Shown piece after piece: positions 1 through 4,988 of a DNA stretch of 6,112 nucleotides. This stretch comes from Pyrinomonadaceae bacterium. Its GTDB lineage: Bacteria; Acidobacteriota; Blastocatellia; Pyrinomonadales; Pyrinomonadaceae. A program made the position numbers and the translations under genes. The stretch lies in the NCBI GenBank assembly GCA_025937955.1, contig JAICQI010000376.1:1-6112 (forward strand), in the 5' to 3' direction. The notes beneath the pieces are model-generated. The model worked only from the letters and a program-made list of their open reading frames with translations. It ran no database searches and was not told the DNA's origin. Within the stretch, counting starts at the first letter, position 1. Each line of letters starts with the position of its first letter.

Positions 1-68
1 AAGGGGCTCAAACCAGAATCAGCCACAAAAAGGCACAATAGTCACAAAATAAATTTCGAGTCTCGGCA

Positions 69-110
69 GTCCCAGTTCTACTTTCGGGTCGTCATTCCTC
101 AGCTTTTATT
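69..110. repeat. 42-bp direct repeat, copy 1
   Basis: This copy begins GTCCCAGTTCTACTTTCGGG and ends AGCTTTTATT. It matches copy 2 at 41 of 42 positions; the difference is C at 93 against T at 145. The two copies start 52 bp apart, close to five helical turns, with a 10-bp spacer (111-120). It contains no obvious palindrome of its own. It may be a duplicated operator or simply a recent local duplication. Confidence 0.9.
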
Positions 111-120
111 AGTTTGGGCC

Positions 121-162
121 GTCCCAGTTCTACTTTCGGGTCGTTATTCCTCAGCTTTTATT
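121..162. repeat. 42-bp direct repeat, copy 2
   Basis: This is the second copy of the repeat at 69-110, with one substitution. Its 3' end runs into the right arm of the enclosing inverted repeat (157-190), so the last six bases belong to both structures. Only two copies are present and the 10-bp spacer is far too short for a CRISPR array. Confidence 0.9.
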
Positions 163-207
163 TTTGTGACTTTTGTGCCTTTTTGTGGCTTGTTCTATCC
201 TCCTCTT

Positions 208-774
208 GTGGCGACTCAGCCAAACATCACGGAGCTGCTCGTTGGCTATGGTCGTGGTGACAAAGAAGCACTTGACCAACTGATGCCAATCGTTTACGAG
301 GAACTGCGCCGCCAGGCCGCACGGTATCTGCGACGCGAACAGGGCGGACACACACTGCAAACAACCGCGCTGATTCACGAGGCTTACGTACGCCTGGTAG
401 ACCAGCGCCACGTGCAGTGGCAAAATCGCGCACACTTCTTCGGCATCGCGGCACAACTGATGCGACGGATACTCGTGGACCACGCGCGCACGAAGAAGCG
501 CGTCAAACGCGGCGGCTCGGATGTCAAAGTTTCACTCGCCGACGCGAACGTGGCTGTTAAAGGTCAGGATCTTGACGTCGTCGCGCTGGATGAGGCACTA
601 GAACGACTCAGCCAGATCGACGAGCAACAGAGCAGGGTTGTCGAGCTACGTTTCTTCAGCGGCTTGACGGTTGAAGAGACTGCCGAAGTAATGGGAATCT
701 CAAAGGCCACAGTCAAACGCGACTGGAGCATGGCCAAAGCGTGGCTCCATCGCGAACTCAGTGGCAACAAATAG
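208..774 (+). CDS. ECF-family RNA polymerase sigma factor (kinase-linked type)
   Basis: This 188-residue protein should direct RNA polymerase to a specific promoter set. Sigma region 2 spans roughly residues 15-95 and includes HTLQTTALIHEAYVRLVDQ (48-66) and NRAHFFGIAAQLMRRILVDHAR (73-94). Region 4 has a helix-turn-helix at about 153-184 (LTVEETAEVMGISKATVKR). Length and layout match the sigma-70 ECF subfamily found beside Ser/Thr kinases in Acidobacteriota. The GTG at 208 is chosen because the product then begins VATQPNITELL, the usual N-terminus of the subfamily. The frame is open back to GTG 166, but those extra residues are encoded by the inverted-repeat arm and look spurious. No good Shine-Dalgarno is visible. 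The usual acidic residues before the LxxE helix of region 2.2 are replaced by Gln-Thr-Thr (51-53). No anti-sigma gene is adjacent; the next gene, one base away, is a membrane Ser/Thr kinase that may control it. The family is certain, the regulon unknown. Confidence 0.92.
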   Translation: MATQPNITELLVGYGRGDKEALDQLMPIVYEELRRQAARYLRREQGGHTLQTTALIHEAYVRLVDQRHVQWQNRAHFFGIAAQLMRRILVDHARTKKRVKRGGSDVKVSLADANVAVKGQDLDVVALDEALERLSQIDEQQSRVVELRFFSGLTVEETAEVMGISKATVKRDWSMAKAWLHRELSGNK

Positions 775-775
775 A

Positions 776-3700
776 ATGAGCGAGACTGATCCGCAACGCT
801 GGCAGCGCGTGAAGGAAATCTTCGAAGGCGCACTCGAAAAGCACGGCGCCGAACGAGAAGCGTTTCTCGATAGCGCCTGCAACGGTGAGACGGAGGTGCG
901 CGAAGAAGTCGAATCGCTGCTCCGCTCTTATGAAGTCGCCGGCAGTTTCATGGAAGCTCCGGCAGTGGCGCATGCGGCTGACGCGCTCGACCAAAAACTC
1001 ACCGCCGGTCAACGCATCAAGCATTACCAGATCGTCAATCTCATCGGCGAAGGCGGGATGGGCGAAGTCTATCTCGCCACGGACACGATTCTCGGCCGCC
1101 GCGTGGCGCTGAAAGTGCTGCCTGCTTTCGTCAGTAAAGATCCCGAACGTCTGCGTCGCTTCACACAGGAAGCACGCGCTGCTTCGAGACTGAGCCATCC
1201 GAACGTTTGCGTGGTCCATGAGATCGGCGAGACGGATGATGGTCGACCTTTCATAGCGATGGAATACGTCGAAGGCATGACGCTGCGCCAGCGCATGCGC
1301 AGTCACGCTCTGAAACTCGGCGACGTGCTCGACATCGCGATTCAAGTCGCAGAAGCACTCACCGCCGCACACGAAGCAGGCATCGTCCATCGCGACATCA
1401 AACCGGAGAACATCGTGATCCGCCCCGAAGGCTACGTGAAGATCCTCGACTTCGGGCTTGCGAAATTGACTGAGCGTCACAAAGGCGCCACTCACACCAC
1501 TATGTCGACGCTGTTGTTCCACTCTTCACCGGGAACTGTGCTCGGCACGGCTGCTTACATGTCGCCGGAGCAGGCGCGTGGCGTCAACGTCGACGAGCGC
1601 ACGGACATCTGGGGCCTTGGTGTCGTGCTTTACGAAATGGCGTCGGGACGTGCGCCTTTTACCGGTGAGACTGCGACCGACGTCGTGGTGGCGCTCGTCG
1701 AGAAAGACCAGCCACCGATTTCGCAACACGTCGAAGCCGTGCCGCTGGAGCTGGAACGAATCGTCAAAAAGGCTCTGCGCAAAGATCGAAACGAGCGTTA
1801 CCAGATCGTGAAAGAGCTCGCGATTGATCTACGAAGCCTCCGCAGAGAGCTTGAAGTTAATTCGCTGCTCGAGCGTTCGATCTCGCCCGGCGCTGGATCA
1901 GGCGGTGAGTACGGAAGAGCGTCGACCGGTCGTGACAGAATTATCGAGACGAAAGAACTACAGCAAGCGCGCACGACGGTCGAGCCCGCGCGAAGTCGCA
2001 GCCGTCCCTGGATATTGGCCCTCGCGGCCGCAGTGATTCTTGCAGTCGTTGGCTTTGGCATCTACAAGTTGCGCCCGCGCAGTGAAACAAAGATGCGGGT
2101 CCCTTTCGAACGAGTCGAAGTCACAAAACTAACCACCAACGGCAATTCATTGATGGCCGCGATCTCGCCCGACGGCAGGTATGTGGCTTATGTGATCAAC
2201 GAAGCCGGGAAGCAGAGTTTGTGGCTGCGTCAGGTGGCGATTAACAGTAATGCGCAAATGATTCCGCCGAGAGAGGGGCGTTATCTCGGAGTGGCCTTCG
2301 CGCCCGATGGCGACTTCATCTACTTCGCTTATGCCGGTTCGGATCGCAACGATGCGGGACAGATTTACAGACTTCCAGCACTCGGAATCGGCGCGGTTGC
2401 GACACGTGTGGAAACTTCTGATGGCCTACCGACGACGTCGCACGACAACAAGCGCATAGCTTTTATTCGTTATGATCGGAACAACCAAACGGATTCGCTG
2501 GTAGTGGCGAATGCCGACGGCAGTGGCGAACAGATCGTAGTCACGCGCAAATGGCCGCAGCACCTCGGTCTGGACATTCTCACCAGACCCGTCTGGACTC
2601 CGGATGACCGGGCGGTGCTGTTGCCAACGATCAGTACGGATCCGGAAAGTAGTAACAACGTTGCCGTCAGCTACTCGATCTCGATCTTTGAAAAGGATCT
2701 GGTCACTGGCGCCGAGCGGAAGATTCCACTCGATCCGCAGAAATTTGACGAAATGGGCCGTGTCACCATGTATCCCGACGGCAGTGGCGTAATCCTGCTG
2801 GCCAAGGCTTACGGCGCTGCATTCGTGCAGGTCTGGCAACTACTCCGCGACGGCTCAAAACGAACCATCACAAACGATCTGGCTGACTACAACGATTTAA
2901 GCCTGCGATCGGATGGCAGTGCTTTTGTCACCGTACAGAAACAGACGCTCTCGAGACTGTGGACGTTAGGTAAAGGTGAGACAAAGCCGTCCGCGCTCAC
3001 TTCCGGTACCAGCAGGTACTTTGATCTGTGCGTCGCGCCGGACGGCAAGATTCTCTACGCTTCAGACGCCAGCGGCATCGCGGATATTTATGAGGTTTCA
3101 ACTAGCGGTGGCGATGTGCGACAGTTGACGTCAAACGGCCAGCGAAATTATGGGCCCGCGGTGTCGCCCGATAATCGCTTTGTCGTCTTTCACTCAAATC
3201 GTTCCGGCGTGTTTCAGATCTGGAGAGTCGATCGCGATGGCGCGAGTCCGAAGCAACTCACGTTTGGTGGAGAGAGCACCTGGCCCTCGATTACAAGCGA
3301 CAGTAAGTGGGTTGTGTACCAGCATTTCGAAGCGGGTACGCCGCATTCGCTGTGGCGCGTTCCGATTGACGGCGGCACGCCGGAGCGACTAACGCATGAG
3401 CTGACGATCAGATCTACGATCTCACCCGACGGTAAGCTGATCGCTTTTTGGCACAACGAGCAGAGGGGCGATTCTCGCTGGCGGTTGAGGGTCGCGCAGC
3501 TCGACAACGGTGCGACTGTTAACACATTTGACGTCGCGCAAACGGTGCAGGTTCAATGGGACGCACCGTTGCGTTGGAGCCCTGACGGGCGCCAACTGGT
3601 TTACGTGGACCACAGCGGCGGGATCGACAACCTTTGGGGACAACCGATCGACGGCGGCGCGCCAAAGCAGTTGACCAATTTTGAGGACAGCAGCATTTTG

Positions 3701-3790
3701 TCGTTTGGCTGGTTGAAGGATGGAAGCCTCGTAGCCTCGCGCGGTGTGATCACGAGCGATGTTGTGTTGATCAGAGATGCGAATAGATAG
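776..3790 (+). CDS. Membrane Ser/Thr protein kinase with C-terminal TolB/WD40-like propeller
   Basis: This 1004-residue receptor-like Hanks-type kinase should phosphorylate Ser/Thr on cytoplasmic partners. The first ~80 residues form the helical leader common to acidobacterial kinases (RWQRVKEIFEGALE). The kinase domain (about 84-355) looks active: Gly-rich loop GEGGMGEV (91-98), ATP-anchoring Lys113 (VALKVL), catalytic HRDIKPEN (Asp207), DFG at 225-227, and MSPEQARG (Glu265). A Ser/Arg-rich linker precedes one transmembrane helix at about 412-431 (WILALAAAVILAVVGFGIY), followed by Lys/Arg. The remaining ~570 residues carry twelve PD40/TolB-type motifs (for example SPDGRYVAYV, SPDNRFVVF, SPDGKLIAFW) and should lie outside the cytoplasm as a ligand- or protein-binding propeller. 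The ATG at 776, one base after the sigma factor stop, matches the family N-terminus; a GTG at 761 would overlap the sigma gene. The spacing implies translational coupling. The ligand cannot be predicted. Confidence 0.95.
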   Translation: MSETDPQRWQRVKEIFEGALEKHGAEREAFLDSACNGETEVREEVESLLRSYEVAGSFMEAPAVAHAADALDQKLTAGQRIKHYQIVNLIGEGGMGEVYLATDTILGRRVALKVLPAFVSKDPERLRRFTQEARAASRLSHPNVCVVHEIGETDDGRPFIAMEYVEGMTLRQRMRSHALKLGDVLDIAIQVAEALTAAHEAGIVHRDIKPENIVIRPEGYVKILDFGLAKLTERHKGATHTTMSTLLFHSSPGTVLGTAAYMSPEQARGVNVDERTDIWGLGVVLYEMASGRAPFTGETATDVVVALVEKDQPPISQHVEAVPLELERIVKKALRKDRNERYQIVKELAIDLRSLRRELEVNSLLERSISPGAGSGGEYGRASTGRDRIIETKELQQARTTVEPARSRSRPWILALAAAVILAVVGFGIYKLRPRSETKMRVPFERVEVTKLTTNGNSLMAAISPDGRYVAYVINEAGKQSLWLRQVAINSNAQMIPPREGRYLGVAFAPDGDFIYFAYAGSDRNDAGQIYRLPALGIGAVATRVETSDGLPTTSHDNKRIAFIRYDRNNQTDSLVVANADGSGEQIVVTRKWPQHLGLDILTRPVWTPDDRAVLLPTISTDPESSNNVAVSYSISIFEKDLVTGAERKIPLDPQKFDEMGRVTMYPDGSGVILLAKAYGAAFVQVWQLLRDGSKRTITNDLADYNDLSLRSDGSAFVTVQKQTLSRLWTLGKGETKPSALTSGTSRYFDLCVAPDGKILYASDASGIADIYEVSTSGGDVRQLTSNGQRNYGPAVSPDNRFVVFHSNRSGVFQIWRVDRDGASPKQLTFGGESTWPSITSDSKWVVYQHFEAGTPHSLWRVPIDGGTPERLTHELTIRSTISPDGKLIAFWHNEQRGDSRWRLRVAQLDNGATVNTFDVAQTVQVQWDAPLRWSPDGRQLVYVDHSGGIDNLWGQPIDGGAPKQLTNFEDSSILSFGWLKDGSLVASRGVITSDVVLIRDANR

Positions 3791-3817
3791 GTCCTATCAG
3801 GACCTATATGACCTATT
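3787..3817. repeat. Hairpin and CCTAT repeats between kinase and phosphofructokinase
   Basis: ATAGGTCC (3787-3794) and GGACCTAT (3800-3807) form a perfect 8-bp stem around a 5-base loop (TATCA). The left arm contains the kinase stop codon (3788-3790). The core CCTAT occurs three times, at 3793, 3803 and 3812, a 9-10 bp period. No T-run follows the stem, so a classical intrinsic terminator is unlikely. It fits a short dispersed intergenic repeat or a weak transcriptional or translational attenuator ahead of phosphofructokinase. Confidence 0.75.
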
Positions 3818-3818
3818 T

Positions 3819-3822
3819 GGAG
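3819..3822 (+). promoter_or_regulatory. Shine-Dalgarno of phosphofructokinase
   Basis: GGAG lies five bases before ATG 3828. This is the only convincing Shine-Dalgarno in the window. It decides the start of the phosphofructokinase gene against the in-frame ATG at 3777, which lies inside the kinase gene and would add 17 residues encoded partly by the hairpin. Confidence 0.75.
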
Positions 3823-3827
3823 AAAAG

Positions 3828-4946
3828 ATGGCTGAGACAAAGCGTGTGGGGGTTCTGACCGGTGGCGGTGATGCGCCCGGGCTGAATCCAGCGATCAAGG
3901 GTTTAGTTTATCGTGGCTCGGAGCTCGGGCTTGAAGTGATTGGATTGTTCGACGGTTGGCGGAGCCTGATGAATCCGGCCCCCGACGTACTGCCGCTCGA
4001 TCGCGAAACAGTGCGTCGCTGGGACCGCGATGGTGGCACCAATCTCGGTTCATCGCGTACCAATCCTTTCAAGCAGGTAAATGCAGAAGGTGAAGCACAG
4101 GATCGGTCGCATGAAGTAGTCGAGAACATCCAACGCCTGAACCTGGATGCGCTCGTCGTTTGTGGCGGTGAAGACACGCTCGGTGTTGCTGCCGTGCTGG
4201 CGGAAAGAGGAGTGCCGATCGTCGGCGTCCCTAAAACCATCGACAAAGATCTCGCAGGTACTGATTACACGCTCGGCTTCGACACCGCACTGCGGAATAT
4301 CTCGGAAGTGATCGAACATTCGCGCACGCCCGCGGGATCGCATGGTTGGGTGCAGATTGTCGAAGTGATGGGCAGGCACGCCGGGCATCTCGCGCTCTGG
4401 TCAGGCGTGGCCGGGCAGGCGCACTTGATCCTGATACCCGAACATCCGTTTCGTTACGAGCGAGTATTTCACTTGCTCAGCGCGCGCTTGGGTGAGTCGG
4501 ATCTGAGTCGCGGATTGTCGCGCCGGCCGCGTTACTCGGTGATCGTCGTGGCTGAAGGCGCACGTGCGGAAGATGGTGAGATGGTGACGATTGACGACCG
4601 TCACGATGCGTTTGGGCACGTGCGGCTTGGCGGTATCGGAGAAGTACTGGCGCGCAGGATCGCGGCGGAGACGCCTTACGAAGCGCGCGCGGTGGTGTTG
4701 GGCCATCCGCAACGTGGCGGGGCGCCGAGCCCGATCGATCGCATCATGGGAATGCTGTTTGGAACGCGCGCTGCGGAAGCAGTGGCGGAGCAATGTTTCG
4801 GTATGCTCGTCTCCGCGCGCGGCGTCGCTCCGGCGTGTGAGTTCTCCCTCGTAGACATTTCAACGGTACGAGGCAAGATCAACGTCGTAGACGTCGAGCG
4901 TTACTACGACACAGACCGATACCACATGAAGGGCCTCGGCATGTAA
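3828..4946 (+). CDS. pfkA: 6-phosphofructokinase, probably pyrophosphate-dependent
   Basis: This 372-residue cytoplasmic enzyme phosphorylates fructose 6-phosphate to fructose 1,6-bisphosphate in glycolysis. It is complete. Visible landmarks are the N-terminal strand and GVLTGGGDAPGLN (8-20), GGEDT (113-117), PKTIDKD (135-141) with catalytic Asp139, the sugar-phosphate-binding MGRHAG (181-186), PEHPF (204-208), EGAR (243-246) and GHPQRGG (292-298). ATP-type enzymes of the E. coli kind have Gly at the positions held here by Asp116 (GGDG versus GGED) and Lys136 (PGTIDND versus PKTIDND). Asp plus Lys is the known signature of pyrophosphate-using members, for example the Amycolatopsis methanolica type, where the reaction is reversible and can serve gluconeogenesis. 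The Asn of TIDND is Lys140 here. The gene follows the kinase by 37 bases but has its own ribosome-binding site and an intervening hairpin, so co-transcription is possible and unproven. The family is certain; the donor preference is inferred from residues. Confidence 0.95.
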   Translation: MAETKRVGVLTGGGDAPGLNPAIKGLVYRGSELGLEVIGLFDGWRSLMNPAPDVLPLDRETVRRWDRDGGTNLGSSRTNPFKQVNAEGEAQDRSHEVVENIQRLNLDALVVCGGEDTLGVAAVLAERGVPIVGVPKTIDKDLAGTDYTLGFDTALRNISEVIEHSRTPAGSHGWVQIVEVMGRHAGHLALWSGVAGQAHLILIPEHPFRYERVFHLLSARLGESDLSRGLSRRPRYSVIVVAEGARAEDGEMVTIDDRHDAFGHVRLGGIGEVLARRIAAETPYEARAVVLGHPQRGGAPSPIDRIMGMLFGTRAAEAVAEQCFGMLVSARGVAPACEFSLVDISTVRGKINVVDVERYYDTDRYHMKGLGM

Positions 4947-4958
4947 GAATGTTTACGC

Positions 4959-4988
4959 CGCGGATTTATGCAGATGAACGCGGATTGA
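4959..4988. repeat. GCGGAT-type repeat of three 10-bp units at a gene end
   Basis: Three consecutive degenerate 10-mers, CGCGGATTTA, TGCAGATGAA and CGCGGATTGA, lie where the two convergent genes meet. CGCGGATT recurs exactly 20 bp apart (4959 and 4979). From memory, GCGGAT-type strings like this recur between genes in several soil-bacterial phyla. Read on the minus strand, the repeat supplies the end of the citrate synthase frame (NPRSSA and the stop codon). Confidence 0.7.

Larger units (their letters stand above)
21..190. repeat. 170-bp element bounded by long imperfect inverted repeats
   Basis: The left arm (21-53) and right arm (157-190) are reverse complements of each other apart from one substitution and one single-base indel. 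Each arm is built from three degenerate units 9-10 bp apart: CACAA-type on the left (CAC at 24, 34, 43) and TTTTGTG on the right (162, 171, 181). The 103-bp centre holds two 42-bp direct repeats. A transcript crossing it could fold into a stem of about 33 bp, ending 17 bases before the proposed sigma factor start. No target-site duplication and no ORF are visible, so it could be a MITE-like insertion, a dispersed intergenic repeat or a regulatory hairpin. The repeat structure is seen directly; its role is not known. Confidence 0.85.

Noticed and set aside
69..162. Possible CRISPR array
   Set aside because: There are only two repeats and the spacer is 10 bp, with no cas genes nearby.
21..190. 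Confirmed transposable element
   Set aside because: No target-site duplication, transposase or known terminal sequence is visible, so it is listed only as a repeat.
111..198. Sigma-70 style promoter pairs (TTGGGC with TACTTT, TTGTGC with TTCTAT)
   Set aside because: The spacers are about 11 and 14 bp, outside the usual 16-18, and the sequences are repeat-derived, so no promoter is called.
166..207. N-terminal extension of the sigma factor from GTG 166
   Set aside because: These residues (MTFVPFCGLFYPPL) are encoded by the inverted-repeat arm and pre-repeat bases and do not resemble the family, whose members begin at the ATQPNITELL block.
758..1522. 254-codon open frame on the minus strand inside the kinase gene
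   Set aside because: It lies opposite highly conserved kinase motifs, its product is His/Arg/Phe-rich without recognisable domains, and the plus strand is clearly coding. It is a shadow of GC-rich codon use.
3787..3807. Rho-independent terminator after the kinase
   Set aside because: The stem is good but no T-rich tract follows it, and the stop codon lies within its left arm.
4947..4965. Bidirectional terminator between the convergent genes
   Set aside because: The 19-bp gap has only a CCGCGG palindrome at its edge and no stem with T-run on either strand.
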